From the NCBI GenBank assembly GCA_014859465.1, contig JACUUF010000031.1, positions 1 through 34,225 on the forward strand: a DNA stretch of 34,225 nucleotides, written 5' to 3'. Shown in pieces: positions 16,393 to 26,233 of the stretch (positions within the stretch are counted from its first letter, which is position 1; each line of letters begins with the position of its first letter). The notes beneath the pieces are model-generated. The model saw only the letters and a list, made by a program, of their open reading frames with translations. It was not told where the DNA came from and made no database searches. This DNA is from Methyloprofundus sp. (lineage in GTDB: Bacteria; Pseudomonadota; Gammaproteobacteria; Methylococcales; Methylomonadaceae). The position numbers and the translations under genes were made by a program.

Positions 16393-17565
16393 TTACTTGA
16401 GTAACATTAAGGCTGAATCATAAGCTCGTTGCAAAAAACTACCTTTTTCAATAGCATTTAGTGCAATTAACGGCTTAGAAGTAATTATTTTATCGCGCAA
16501 CATGACATTAACTGCGCCTAAATTATCACCTACTTTTATTGGCGCTAATAGCTTCAAATCAACGTTAGTGGTCGCTTTCATCTCCTTATAATGACGTCTG
16601 GAAATAGTGACATACATATCGTCCGCTAAACCTAAATTAACGACCTCGCTGGCACCTTTCCAAACTCTAGCTGTGGTTAAAATGGTATTTGCATCATAAA
16701 GCTTATGCGTTTCGAAAAAGCGGAAACCGTAATTCAATAAAGTCTGACTTTCATTGGCACGAGCATTTGTGCTCTTGGTGCCTAAAACCACAGAAATTAA
16801 ACGCATATCTTCTCGCTTCGCTGATGCAACCAAGCAATATCCAGCCGCTTCAGTATGCCCGGTTTTTACGCCATCAACAGACTCATCGCGCCATAATAAA
16901 GTATTACGATTTTTTTGCGTGATATTATTGAAAGTATATTCTTTTTCCTTATCCCAACGGTAATACTCAGGAAACTCACGAATTAATGTGCGCGTCAATA
17001 AAGCAAGATCCCGTGCCGTAGTATAATGTTCATTAGGCGCAGGCAATCCGGTCGCATTTACAAAACGGGTACTACTCATACCTAATCTTTGCGCTTGCTG
17101 GTTCATCATCTCAGCGAAAGTGCGCTCATCACCGGCAATATGCTCAGCAATAGCAACACTAGCATCATTACCCGATTGAATCACAATCCCCTTGAGCAAA
17201 TCTTCTACTTTCACTTGTTTATTCACTTCAATAAACATTTTTGACCCAGGTGTACGCCATGCTTTTTCACTTATGGTCACCATTTCATCGAGACTTAAGC
17301 GATTATTTTTTAATTCGCGAAAGGCAATATAAACTGTCATAATTTTAGTTAGACTAGCAGGCGGCAGAACTTCATCTGCATTTTTCTCCGCTAGAATGCG
17401 TTCACTATTCGCATCGAGTAAAATATAACTGCTTGCCGCTAAACTCGGTGGCGCAGGAATAAGAATCTCAGCTTCCGCGTTAACTTGCGTAAATGGGAAA
17501 CAGAAAAAAGCCAGTAAGGCAATTTTCAAGGCTAATGGATAATTAACAGGTATTTTCAAAAACAT
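16393..17565 (-). CDS. dacA: D-alanyl-D-alanine carboxypeptidase, PBP5/6 type
   Basis: This enzyme trims the terminal D-alanine from peptidoglycan stem peptides in the periplasm. With the ATG at 17565 the 390-residue product has a signal peptide ending at VNA (residue 30); an in-frame GTG 33 bases upstream would add residues without a better ribosome binding site. The active-site triad of penicillin-binding proteins is present: SLTK (71-74), SGN in IQSGNDASVAIAEH, and KTG in VDGVKTGHTEAAG. The C-terminal part is the all-beta PBP5 domain, and the last residues (SFLQRAYDSALMLLK) may form the membrane-anchoring amphipathic helix. The rlpA-dacA-dat-ybeD-lipB order is conserved in gammaproteobacteria. 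Confidence 0.93.
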   Translation of the reverse strand: MFLKIPVNYPLALKIALLAFFCFPFTQVNAEAEILIPAPPSLAASSYILLDANSERILAEKNADEVLPPASLTKIMTVYIAFRELKNNRLSLDEMVTISEKAWRTPGSKMFIEVNKQVKVEDLLKGIVIQSGNDASVAIAEHIAGDERTFAEMMNQQAQRLGMSSTRFVNATGLPAPNEHYTTARDLALLTRTLIREFPEYYRWDKEKEYTFNNITQKNRNTLLWRDESVDGVKTGHTEAAGYCLVASAKREDMRLISVVLGTKSTNARANESQTLLNYGFRFFETHKLYDANTILTTARVWKGASEVVNLGLADDMYVTISRRHYKEMKATTNVDLKLLAPIKVGDNLGAVNVMLRDKIITSKPLIALNAIEKGSFLQRAYDSALMLLK

Positions 17566-17672
17566 AAGCAAAAAATTTAAACAATAAGAAAAAAACACTA
17601 GAGTATCAAAGCGGCTAAATGCAAGTATATCATGCAGCCATTACTATTATTTCAGATATACCTTGAAAAGCA

Positions 17673-18464
17673 TTATTCTGAAATAAAGTGACTATTATAG
17701 ACACCTATATTTTTTATTTTTTCAACAATTTCATCAGCCTCAACAACTGATATGACAGGCCCTGCCTGTACCTTATAAACAATACGCTCCGGTGTTTGAG
17801 TGTCAACTATTCTGCTTGTTGTCAAGCGTAATTCAGCAAACCGCTGCTGTAAAGTAAGCGCATTTTTCTGCTCTCCAAAAGCACCTATTTGTAAGTAAAC
17901 ATGCTTAGCTTGAGCAGTAGGTAGCGCGCTGCTTACTTCACCCGGCTGAACGGCAACGACTTCAACAAATCCAGTCCCAGCTTTTTCTAAGCCTAATTTA
18001 ACCGCTGCCGCATAAGACAAATCAATAATTCTATGCTCATGAAAAGGCCCTCTATCATTAACCCTAACAATCACTGTTTGTTGATTATCTAGATTAGTGA
18101 CACGCACATAGCTTGGAATAGGTAAGGTTTTATGTGCTGCTGTCATGGCAAACATATCATAATCTTCACCTGTTGCTGTCTTATGCTGATGAAATTTAGT
18201 TCCATACCAAGAAGCAATCCCTTGTTTCATATAACCTTTATTAGTTGATAATACCTGATACTCTTTACCTAGCACCGTATATTTCTTAGGATTAACAGAA
18301 CTAGACCACGGCTCATACTGAGGAACGGCATCAGGTATCGTTGCAATATCAATACTAACTTGATGAGGCCGGCCATCAACAACATCAATAGCTACATCGG
18401 GCTTTTCTTGTAAGGAACAAGCCGTCAATACACTAACAGTTAATAATAAAACCAGCTTATTCAT
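17673..18464 (-). CDS. rlpA: RlpA, septal-ring lipoprotein with SPOR domain
   Basis: The start at 18464 gives MNKLVLLLTVSVLTAC, a lipoprotein signal with lipidated cysteine 16, preceded by GAGAG at 7 bases; longer upstream frames read into mltB. The 263-residue protein contains a double-psi beta-barrel (GIASWYGTKFHQHKTATGE to RIIDLSYAAAVKLG) with the RVNDRGPF motif. A C-terminal SPOR domain (KHVYLQIGAFGEQKNALTLQ onward) binds denuded glycan at the division site. In Pseudomonas RlpA is a lytic transglycosylase acting on denuded glycans. Its first 8 bases overlap the end of mltB. Confidence 0.93.
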   Translation of the reverse strand: MNKLVLLLTVSVLTACSLQEKPDVAIDVVDGRPHQVSIDIATIPDAVPQYEPWSSSVNPKKYTVLGKEYQVLSTNKGYMKQGIASWYGTKFHQHKTATGEDYDMFAMTAAHKTLPIPSYVRVTNLDNQQTVIVRVNDRGPFHEHRIIDLSYAAAVKLGLEKAGTGFVEVVAVQPGEVSSALPTAQAKHVYLQIGAFGEQKNALTLQQRFAELRLTTSRIVDTQTPERIVYKVQAGPVISVVEADEIVEKIKNIGVYNSHFISE

Positions 18465-19449
18465 GGTTAGCTCTCTTATATTGCTGCTTAATTGCCACAC
18501 TGAGTTGAAAGACAGCCATGGCATAAAGCGGACTATGATTATACCGAGTAATAACATAAAAATTATCCAAACCCACCCATAAATCATCGCCCTGTTCTTG
18601 TTCAAAATTCAACAACTTAACAAGCGCTTGCTCACTTACCTGCTTAGGAACTTGCACCCCTAAGTTATGTAATTGCTTAACGGTAATATCAGGACTCAAA
18701 CCCGGCGTCAGTGCTTGCTTATATTTATCTCCATTTGCTTGGACGACGAAAGCAATATCTTGCCCTGTCTGCCATTTATGTTTTGCAAAATAATTAGCCA
18801 CACTAGCAATAGCATCGGCAGGATTATGCCAAATATCGCGCTGCATATCGCCTTCAAAATCAGCCGCATAATGCCGATAACTGCTAGGCATAAACTGCGG
18901 CATGCCCATCGCTCCGGCATAAGAGCCAACGGGTTCCAATGGATTTATTTGCTCTTCACGACATAACAACAAAAATTGCTCCAACTCACTTAGAAAAAAC
19001 TTACTACGCTTAGAATAATTAAAAGCTAACGTAGCTAAAGCATCTATCACTCGATGCCCACCGACATGCTCTCCATAGAAAGTTTCCACACCAATAATGG
19101 CGACAATAATTTCTTCAGGCACACCATAGCGTTGCGCAGTAAGCTCTAAACTAGTTTGGTTACGCTGCCAAAATTTAACGCCACCTTGAATACGCGAATC
19201 ACGCATAAATATTTTTCTATATTGATGCCATGGCGTGCCTTCCGCTGGTTTAGTCATGGCCTCAATAATATTAGCTTTGATTTCTACAGATTGAAATAGC
19301 TTAACCAATGCATCGGACTCAAATTGATGCTGATCAACCATTTTGCTAATGAATTGCTGCACAGCGACTTGTTCATCTATCGCTGCCAATGTCAAAGGGC
19401 TTATCACTGAGAATAAAAAAATGAGACTAGCAATTAACAGCTTGTGCAT
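18457..19449 (-). CDS. mltB: Membrane-bound lytic murein transglycosylase B type
   Basis: This enzyme cleaves peptidoglycan glycan strands with formation of 1,6-anhydro ends. Starting at ATG 19449, the 331-residue protein has a signal peptide ending near LTLAA (residue 23) but no lipobox, so it is probably soluble in the periplasm, unlike lipidated E. coli MltB. The catalytic glutamate is in GVETFYGEHVGG (E122). The SYAGAMGMPQFMPSSYRHYA segment and the NPADAIASVANYFAKHKW segment are characteristic. The alternative GTG 78 bases upstream lacks a signal peptide at its start. It overlaps rlpA by 8 bases, so the two wall enzymes are coupled. Confidence 0.92.
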   Translation of the reverse strand: MHKLLIASLIFLFSVISPLTLAAIDEQVAVQQFISKMVDQHQFESDALVKLFQSVEIKANIIEAMTKPAEGTPWHQYRKIFMRDSRIQGGVKFWQRNQTSLELTAQRYGVPEEIIVAIIGVETFYGEHVGGHRVIDALATLAFNYSKRSKFFLSELEQFLLLCREEQINPLEPVGSYAGAMGMPQFMPSSYRHYAADFEGDMQRDIWHNPADAIASVANYFAKHKWQTGQDIAFVVQANGDKYKQALTPGLSPDITVKQLHNLGVQVPKQVSEQALVKLLNFEQEQGDDLWVGLDNFYVITRYNHSPLYAMAVFQLSVAIKQQYKRANHE

Positions 19450-19564
19450 AATGATTGAGAGAGGTTTGATAAAAATAAAGGAAGGCTTCTTACAGGAAAA
19501 TTGAATTAGCTTTTTTGGTGCTACCACAAAAATCTAGTGCAAAAAATATGATAAAGCACAATGC

Positions 19565-19605
19565 CGAATTAGCTTATCTGGCGAAGTACCGATAAAGCTA
19601 ATTCG
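19565..19605 (-). terminator. Hairpin after lpd
   Basis: CGAATTAGCTT (19565-19575) pairs with AAGCTAATTCG (19595-19605), and the stem extends inward past one bulged base. No T run follows directly on the minus strand, so it may be a weak terminator or a repeat. A further GAATTAGCTT lies at 19503-19512. Confidence 0.45.
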
Positions 19606-19613
19606 AGCTACGG

Positions 19614-21026
19614 CTATTTTTTTACATAAAGGTCAGTAATCGTACCAGTCACCATTTCCGCTGCGAACGCAAAAGTTTCCGATAACGTCGGATGCGCATG
19701 AATAGTCAATCCGACATCTTCAGCATCCGCGCCCATTTCTAGAGCTAACACGGCTTCGGCAACCAATTCACCGGCATTTGGGCCGACCATACCCGCACCT
19801 AAAATACGCCCTGTTTCTGGATCACACAGCATTTTAGTCAAGCCTTCATTACGACTTAAACTTAATGAGCGGCCACTTGCCGCCCAAGGGAATGCGCCTT
19901 TTTCATAAGCAATCCCCTGCTCTTTAGCTTGATTTTCAGTTAAACCCATCCATGCCACTTCTGGGTCAGTATAAGCCACCGATGGGATAGTCAACGCATC
20001 AAAGGCCGACTTATGACCCGCCGCCACTTCTGCGGCAATCTTACCTTCGTAAACGGCTTTATGCGCTAACATCGGCTGACCGACAATATCACCAATCGCA
20101 TAAATATGCGGGACATTGGTTTTTTGCTGCTTATCAACCGGAATAAAACCCCATTCATTTACCTGCACGCCTGCTTTATCAGCATCAATTAATGCACCAT
20201 TGGGTTTGCGTCCAACGGCTACCAAGACTTTATCAAACAGCTCTGGTTCAGGTGCTTTATCACCGCCAAAAGTCACCAGTAAACCATCGTCTTGCGCACC
20301 AATACTTTCTACTTTAGTTTTCAACCAAATATTTTTATATTGCTTTTTAATATGTCGATGCAATGGCGTGACTAAATCTTTATCGCAGCCCGGAATAATT
20401 TGATCCATTAATTCCACGATACTGATTTCAGAACCCATCGCATGATAAACCGTGGCCATTTCCAAGCCGATAATGCCACCGCCGACAACTAATAATTTCT
20501 TAGGTATATCAGTGATATTCAAGGCATCGGTTGAATCCATTAAGCGTGGATCATCATTTGGAAAAGGTGGTATTTTGCTTGCTGTAGAACCCGCTGCAAT
20601 AATCGCATTATCAAAGGTGATTGTTTGCGTGCCGCGCTCTGTAGCAACCGCTAAACTATTCGCACCGGTGAATTTACCTAAGCCTTGCACGACCGTCACT
20701 TTACGTTGCTTGGCTAAACGCGCCAAACCACCATTTAATGATTTAGTCACGCTTTCTTTCCAGCCCCTGATTTTATCTAAATCAAATTCAGGTTTGCTAA
20801 AGCTTAAGCCGTGCTGCTCAAAATGTTCAGCTTCATGCACGATTTGCGCAACATGCAATAAAGCTTTCGATGGAATACAACCGACATTCAAACAAACACC
20901 GCCTAATACCGGATACCTTTCCACCAGAACCACTTGCTTACCTAAATCAGCGGCACGAAAAGCAGCGGTATAACCACCAGGGCCGCCACCAAGAACTAAC
21001 ACTTCTGCGTGTATAACATCTGTCAT
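19614..21026 (-). CDS. lpd: Dihydrolipoamide dehydrogenase (E3)
   Basis: This FAD enzyme reoxidises dihydrolipoamide on the E2 subunit and passes electrons to NAD+. The 470-residue protein has the FAD-binding GGGPGGYTAA (13-22), the redox disulfide in GGVCLNVGCIPSK (C45, C50), the NAD-binding GGGIIGLEMA and the C-terminal HAHPTLSETF with the catalytic His-Glu pair. It begins 13 bases after aceF, so it is the E3 of this pyruvate dehydrogenase operon. It may also serve other 2-oxoacid complexes or the glycine cleavage system. Confidence 0.96.
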   Translation of the reverse strand: MTDVIHAEVLVLGGGPGGYTAAFRAADLGKQVVLVERYPVLGGVCLNVGCIPSKALLHVAQIVHEAEHFEQHGLSFSKPEFDLDKIRGWKESVTKSLNGGLARLAKQRKVTVVQGLGKFTGANSLAVATERGTQTITFDNAIIAAGSTASKIPPFPNDDPRLMDSTDALNITDIPKKLLVVGGGIIGLEMATVYHAMGSEISIVELMDQIIPGCDKDLVTPLHRHIKKQYKNIWLKTKVESIGAQDDGLLVTFGGDKAPEPELFDKVLVAVGRKPNGALIDADKAGVQVNEWGFIPVDKQQKTNVPHIYAIGDIVGQPMLAHKAVYEGKIAAEVAAGHKSAFDALTIPSVAYTDPEVAWMGLTENQAKEQGIAYEKGAFPWAASGRSLSLSRNEGLTKMLCDPETGRILGAGMVGPNAGELVAEAVLALEMGADAEDVGLTIHAHPTLSETFAFAAEMVTGTITDLYVKK

Positions 21027-21039
21027 TTTATTGCCCCGA

Positions 21040-22650
21040 TTACAGTAACAAGCGACGAATATCGCTGAGGTATTTAATTAATGTCGCCATAAACCGCGCC
21101 CCTTCAGCGCCATCAATCACCCGGTGATCGTAGGTTAAATCCAACGGTAACATTAATCTAGGTTCAAACTCAGAACCATTCCATACCGGCTTCATTTCCG
21201 AACGCGTCACCCCTAAAATAGCAACTTCAGGTGCATTAACAATCGGCGTAAACGCTTTGCCACCAATACCACCCAAACTAGAAATAGTAATACAGCCACC
21301 ACTCATATCAGCAGGCAATAACTTACCATCACGCGCTTTTTGGCTAAGGACATTTAAGTCACGCGTTAATTCTGCAATACCTTTTTTATCGACTTCTTTT
21401 AATACCGGCACAACCAAGCCATTGGGCGTATCAACCGCAATCCCGACATTAAAATACTTTTTCAGGATTAATGACTCACCATCAGGCGATAAAGAACTAT
21501 TGATGGTAGGAAATTGCTGCATCGCGGCAACCAAAGCTTTAACGATAAAAATCAGCCCGGTGGCTTTAATATCCGCTGATTTATCTGCATTTAATGCCTT
21601 ACGAAAAGCCTCCATTTCAGTAATATCGGCTTCATCATGATAGGTTACTAAAGGTAAATTCAACCAAACACGACTTAAGTTTTTACCGGTTAGGCGTTTA
21701 ATTTTACTTAGTTTCTGTTCTTCAATCTCACCAAATTTACTGAAATCTACCGCAGGAATAGGCGGAATACCTGCCCCACCCTGAACGACTCCTGTCGCAC
21801 CACCCGAACTCATGACTTGTTTAACGAAGTTTTTCACATCGTCTTTTAAGATACGCCCTTTGCGCCCACTACCTTGAGCTATCTGGCTAATATCCACACC
21901 CAATTCACGTGCGAATAAACGCACGCCCGGTGTGGCATGAGCTGATTTACCAGCAGTAGGATTACTGACAACCGGCGCACTTATTGGCGCTGTTTTTGTA
22001 ACTTCAGCGATTGGAGCAGGCATAGCAACAGACGAAGAAGGAGCAGCAGGCACGGCCGAGGCTTGCGTTGCTACGCGAATAATTAAATCGCCTTCATTGA
22101 CTTTATCGCCAACTTTAACCAAAACCTCTTTAACCACGCCATCATGTGTAGACGGCAAATCCATGCTCGCTTTATCCGTTTCTAAAACCGCTAAAGTCTG
22201 CTCTTTAGTGACCGTATCGCCCACTTGAATTAATACTTCAATAACATCAATATCATGCACATCCCCGACATCTGGCACAGCCACATCAATAAGGCTTGGC
22301 ACAGCCGCGTCGCTTGCTACTGGAGCGCTTGCGGCGGCTAACGGTGTTGCAACTGGCGTCTCTGGGGCTGGCGCAAGCGCTTCTGTGACCGGATCAACCA
22401 CTACCCCTGCATTCGATTCAATAGTAATCACTAAAGAACCTTCATTCACTTTATCACCTACACTGAGATGAACCTGCTTAACAATGCCCGCAGCAATAGC
22501 AGGCAAATCCATACTCGCTTTATCGGTTTCTAAAACAGCAACTGTTTGCTCTTTTTCAAGCACATCACCGACTTGAACCAAAACCTGAATGACATCAATA
22601 TCATGCACATCACCGACATCAGGCACTTTCATTTCTGTTAATAGCGTCAT
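21040..22650 (-). CDS. aceF: Dihydrolipoyl acetyltransferase (E2 of pyruvate dehydrogenase)
   Basis: This is the core of the complex: it carries acetyl groups on lipoyl arms and makes acetyl-CoA. The ATG at 22650 is chosen because AGAAGAG lies 6 bases upstream; an ATG at 22677 lies inside aceE and lacks such a site. The 536-residue protein has two lipoyl domains, each with ETDKASMDLP (lipoyl lysines K44 and K160), joined by Ala/Pro-rich linkers. A subunit-binding domain follows (TPGVRLFARELGVDISQIA, about 240-275), then the catalytic domain ending with DHRVIDGAEG (H509, D513). E. coli AceF has three lipoyl domains, so two is a shorter version. It starts 14 bases after the aceE stop. Confidence 0.95.
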   Translation of the reverse strand: MTLLTEMKVPDVGDVHDIDVIQVLVQVGDVLEKEQTVAVLETDKASMDLPAIAAGIVKQVHLSVGDKVNEGSLVITIESNAGVVVDPVTEALAPAPETPVATPLAAASAPVASDAAVPSLIDVAVPDVGDVHDIDVIEVLIQVGDTVTKEQTLAVLETDKASMDLPSTHDGVVKEVLVKVGDKVNEGDLIIRVATQASAVPAAPSSSVAMPAPIAEVTKTAPISAPVVSNPTAGKSAHATPGVRLFARELGVDISQIAQGSGRKGRILKDDVKNFVKQVMSSGGATGVVQGGAGIPPIPAVDFSKFGEIEEQKLSKIKRLTGKNLSRVWLNLPLVTYHDEADITEMEAFRKALNADKSADIKATGLIFIVKALVAAMQQFPTINSSLSPDGESLILKKYFNVGIAVDTPNGLVVPVLKEVDKKGIAELTRDLNVLSQKARDGKLLPADMSGGCITISSLGGIGGKAFTPIVNAPEVAILGVTRSEMKPVWNGSEFEPRLMLPLDLTYDHRVIDGAEGARFMATLIKYLSDIRRLLL

Positions 22651-22664
22651 AATTTGCTCTTCTG

Positions 22665-25346
22665 TTAGATTAGCCAAGGCGCAATGGCTTCTGGATCAAT
22701 ATTATATTTGGCGATGGCCACATCAATTTTCGCCGGCTCAAATTCACCTTTATCCGCTAATGCTTTCAATGCGGCAATGGTCACATGATAACGATCTACC
22801 TCAAAGAAGCTACGCAAGTTAGCGCGTGTATCCGAACGCCCAAAGCCGTCAGTACCTAATACGGTATAAGGAGCCAAGACATACGGCCGAATTTGCTCAG
22901 CAAAAGCACGAACATAATCGGTCGCTGCAATCACAGGAATATCCGCTTTAGGAAGACAGGTTTCTACATGAGATATACGAGCCTTTTTACTTGGATGTAG
23001 TCGATTCCAGCGCGCGCAGGACTGACCATCACGTGCTAACTCAGTAAAACTGGTACAGCTAAATAAATCAGCCTCTACACCCCAGTCATCACGCAACAAA
23101 TTCGCAGCTTCCACGACTTCACAGAAAATTGTACCTGAACCTAATAAATTAACTTTTGGCGCTTTCTTGCGGGTAATACCGGTATGAAATAAGTGCATAC
23201 CTTTCAGAATATCATTAGCCGCGCCTTCAGGCATAGGCGGTTGGTCGTAGTTTTCATTCATTACGGTAATGTAATAGAACACATCTTCTTGCTCAGCATA
23301 CATACGGCGCAAACCATCCTGAATAATAACCGCTAACTCATAACCATAGGTTGGATCGTAAGAAATACAGTTGGGCACTGTGGCAGACATCAAATGACTA
23401 TGGCCATCTTCATGCTGTAGGCCTTCGCCATTAAGCGTCGTCCGACCGGCCGTGCCACCTAATAAGAAGCCGCGTGTACGCTGATCTGCCGCCGCCCAAA
23501 TTAAATCGCCGACACGCTGAAAACCAAACATGGAGTAATAAATAAAGAAGGGGATCATTGGCACGCCATGTGTTGAATAGGCAGTACCCGCTGCAATCCA
23601 ATCACATAAACCACCCGCCTCATTAATACCTTCTTGTAAAACCTGGCCTTTTTTATCTTCCTTGTAATACATTAACTGATCAGCATCTTGCGGCGTATAC
23701 AACTGCCCCACTTGCGACCAAATACCCAATTGACGGAACATACCTTCCATACCGAAAGTACGCGATTCATCAGGGACAATCGGAACAATACGCTTACCAA
23801 TTTGCTTGTCTTTCACCAAGATATTTAGAATACGCACAAAAGCCATAGTGGTAGAAATACCATGGCCTACTTTAGTGCCATCTAAAACCCCTTGAAACGC
23901 ACTTAACTCAGGAATAGGCAATGCCTCAGCTTTTTGCCTGCGCACTGGAATAGCGCCCCCTAATTCCGCTCTACGCTGCTGCATATAACGGTACTCTTCA
24001 GAGTCTTCTGCAAACTTCAAGTAGGGTAGGTTTTCAATTTCAGAGTCTTTAACAGGTAACTGCCAACGATCACGTATATCGCTGATCGATTGCAGGCTCA
24101 TTTTTTTCTGCTGATGGCTGGTATTTTGTGCTTCACCTGAAGCCCCCATACCATAACCCTTAATAGTTTTCGCTAGAATAACGGTTGGCTGCCCCTTATG
24201 GTTTACCGCTGCATTATAAGCGGCAAATAATTTAATCGGATCATGCCCGCCACGATTTAACTCCCAAATATCCTTATCCGTATAATCTTTAACTAACGCC
24301 TTTAACTCAGGGGTATTAAAGAAATATTCGCGCACATAAGCACCATCTTTCGATTTAAAGGTTTGATATTCGCCGTCCACGCATTCCATCATGCGCTTCA
24401 TCACCAAGCCTTCTTTATCTTTGGCGAGAATTGCATCCCAGCGTCTACCCCAAATCACTTTAATCACATTCCAGCCGGCACCACGAAAGCTGCCCTCTAA
24501 TTCCTGGATAATTTTACCGTTACCACGCACCGGCCCATCTAAACGCTGCAAATTACAGTTGACCACAAAAATTAGATTATCTAATTTCTCACGACCAGCC
24601 ATGGTAATTGCACCTAATGTTTCTGGCTCATCCGTCTCGCCATCACCTAAGAATGCCCAAACCTTACGGCCTTCGGTCTTAGCCATACCACGATCTTGCA
24701 TATAATGCATAAAACGCGCTTGGTAAATCGCCATAATAGGCCCTAAGCCCATAGATACCGTTGGGAACTGCCAGAAATCAGGCATTAGCCAAGGATGCGG
24801 ATAGGAAGACAAACCATTACCGCCTACTTCTTGACGGAACTGATCCATTTTTTCTTCAGTAAAACGGCCTTGCATAAAAGCCCGCGCATAGTCGCCGGGG
24901 CACGAATGACCTTGCACGAAAACCATATCGCCACCATGCATATCAGACGGAGCATGCCAGAAATGATTATGCCCTACATCATATAAAGTAGCTGCCGAAG
25001 CAAAGCTGGCAATATGACCACCAACATTAGTATTTCTATTGGCTCTTAAAACCATCATCATCGCATTCCAGCGCACATAAGCACGGATATTACGCTCAAT
25101 GGTGGTCATACCAGGAAATTTAGGCTGTAACTCTACTGGTATGGTATTGACATAAGCTGTATTGGCACTAAAAGGAATATCTGCACCCGATTGTCTTGCC
25201 TTTTCGACCAGCTGTTCAATAATAAAATGGACTCGCTCATTACCATCTTGTTCTTGAATAGCGGCTAATGCCTCTAACCATTCTTGTGTTTCTGCCGGGT
25301 CTATATCAACCTGATCTAATTTATTGGCATTCAAACCATTACTCAT
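22665..25346 (-). CDS. aceE: Pyruvate dehydrogenase E1 component, homodimeric type
   Basis: The thiamine-diphosphate enzyme that decarboxylates pyruvate and acetylates the E2 lipoyl group. At 893 residues it matches the single-chain E1 of gammaproteobacteria. Landmarks are GGHIASFASAATLYDVGHNHF, the TPP motif beginning FLGDGETDEPE and ending NCNLQRLDG, the KTIKGYGMG loop, GEGLQHEDGHSH and the C-terminal TDGFGRSDTR. AAAGGAG lies 7 bases before the ATG. It heads the aceE-aceF-lpd operon; a long hairpin separates it from eda upstream. The order eda-aceE couples Entner-Doudoroff pyruvate to acetyl-CoA. Confidence 0.97.
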   Translation of the reverse strand: MSNGLNANKLDQVDIDPAETQEWLEALAAIQEQDGNERVHFIIEQLVEKARQSGADIPFSANTAYVNTIPVELQPKFPGMTTIERNIRAYVRWNAMMMVLRANRNTNVGGHIASFASAATLYDVGHNHFWHAPSDMHGGDMVFVQGHSCPGDYARAFMQGRFTEEKMDQFRQEVGGNGLSSYPHPWLMPDFWQFPTVSMGLGPIMAIYQARFMHYMQDRGMAKTEGRKVWAFLGDGETDEPETLGAITMAGREKLDNLIFVVNCNLQRLDGPVRGNGKIIQELEGSFRGAGWNVIKVIWGRRWDAILAKDKEGLVMKRMMECVDGEYQTFKSKDGAYVREYFFNTPELKALVKDYTDKDIWELNRGGHDPIKLFAAYNAAVNHKGQPTVILAKTIKGYGMGASGEAQNTSHQQKKMSLQSISDIRDRWQLPVKDSEIENLPYLKFAEDSEEYRYMQQRRAELGGAIPVRRQKAEALPIPELSAFQGVLDGTKVGHGISTTMAFVRILNILVKDKQIGKRIVPIVPDESRTFGMEGMFRQLGIWSQVGQLYTPQDADQLMYYKEDKKGQVLQEGINEAGGLCDWIAAGTAYSTHGVPMIPFFIYYSMFGFQRVGDLIWAAADQRTRGFLLGGTAGRTTLNGEGLQHEDGHSHLMSATVPNCISYDPTYGYELAVIIQDGLRRMYAEQEDVFYYITVMNENYDQPPMPEGAANDILKGMHLFHTGITRKKAPKVNLLGSGTIFCEVVEAANLLRDDWGVEADLFSCTSFTELARDGQSCARWNRLHPSKKARISHVETCLPKADIPVIAATDYVRAFAEQIRPYVLAPYTVLGTDGFGRSDTRANLRSFFEVDRYHVTIAALKALADKGEFEPAKIDVAIAKYNIDPEAIAPWLI

Positions 25347-25422
25347 CCGATACTCCTTTATGCATGCCGCTGTATTTATTCATCAGCCTTATACATAAAC
25401 CATTACATAGCTAAAATTAAGA

Positions 25423-25468
25423 AAGGATATGAGTAAAGATTGCGTCCGCTATCTTTACTCATATCCTT
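25423..25468 (-). terminator. Perfect 18-base hairpin between eda and aceE
   Basis: Arms 25423-25440 and 25451-25468 are perfect complements around a 10-base loop. On the minus strand the sequence continues TCTTAATTTTAG. It lies 80 bases beyond the eda stop and 76 bases before the aceE start, so it probably ends the edd-eda transcript. It could instead control read-through into aceE. Confidence 0.7.
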
Positions 25469-25548
25469 GAACATTTTTATGTTTTCTATTTATCAACATA
25501 AGACTTGTGCCTGACATGACCAAGCCACAAGCCCATTATCAATAGCAA

Positions 25549-26196
25549 TTAACGCTTGGCGTTAGCAACCGCAACACGAGCAAGCTCTGTGACAGTTGCC
25601 CAATCTTTATTTTTTACTGCCTCTACAGGCGCTAACCAAGAACCACCGACACAAGCGACATTTTTTAGCGCCAAATAATCATTGTAGTTTTCTGGTGAAA
25701 TACCGCCGGTAGGACAAAAAGTAATCTGAGGAATAGGACCTGCAATGCCTTTTAACATAGGAATACCACCAGCCGCTGCCGCCGGGAAAAATTTGAAATG
25801 ATCCAAGCCATATTCCATACCGAGCATCAATTCAGAAACGCTTGAAATTCCTGGAATTAAAGCGATTTCACTATGATTTGCCGCCTCTAAAAGTCTAGGT
25901 GTTAAGCCAGGGCTAATAGCAAATACTGCTCCGGCATCAGCGACTGCTTTTAATTCTTCTGGTGTGGTAATCGTACCCGCACCCACAATAGCACCTTCTA
26001 CTTCTTGGCTAATGGCACGAATCGCATCCATTGCCGCCGCAGTACGTAAAGTGATCTCCAATACGCTAATACCACCTGCCATTAAAGCACGCGCTAAAGG
26101 CACGGCATCTGCGGCATCCTGAATGACCATAACGGGCATAACAGGCGAAGCATTTAAAACGACAGAAGGTTGAATTTTCCAGTTATTGATTGTCAT
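25549..26196 (-). CDS. eda: KDPG aldolase (2-keto-3-deoxy-6-phosphogluconate aldolase)
   Basis: The product splits KDPG into pyruvate and glyceraldehyde 3-phosphate, the last step of the Entner-Doudoroff pathway. The 215-residue protein has the catalytic glutamate in VLEITLRT (E47), [19 protein letters not shown] and the Schiff-base lysine in DHFKFFPA (K135), aligned with E45 and K133 of the E. coli enzyme. It follows edd by 37 bases. The ribosome binding site before the ATG is weak (AAGA). Some family members also cleave 4-hydroxy-2-oxoglutarate or oxaloacetate. Confidence 0.96.
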   Translation of the reverse strand: MTINNWKIQPSVVLNASPVMPVMVIQDAADAVPLARALMAGGISVLEITLRTAAAMDAIRAISQEVEGAIVGAGTITTPEELKAVADAGAVFAISPGLTPRLLEAANHSEIALIPGISSVSELMLGMEYGLDHFKFFPAAAAGGIPMLKGIAGPIPQITFCPTGGISPENYNDYLALKNVACVGGSWLAPVEAVKNKDWATVTELARVAVANAKR

Positions 26197-26233
26197 AGTC
26201 TTAATTTATTTAATGTTAAGTAAAAGCGGACGT

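Noticed and set aside
18465-18605. Longer rlpA start at 18605
   Set aside because: The extension lies inside mltB and would bury the lipoprotein signal; the ATG at 18464 has a ribosome binding site and an immediate lipobox.
20452-20973. Plus-strand 173-codon open frame
   Set aside because: It is antisense to the well-supported lpd gene, whose cofactor and disulfide motifs lie on the other strand; the translation has no recognisable domain and no ribosome binding site.
21257-21640. Plus-strand 127-codon open frame
   Set aside because: Antisense to the catalytic domain of aceF and without any recognisable feature.
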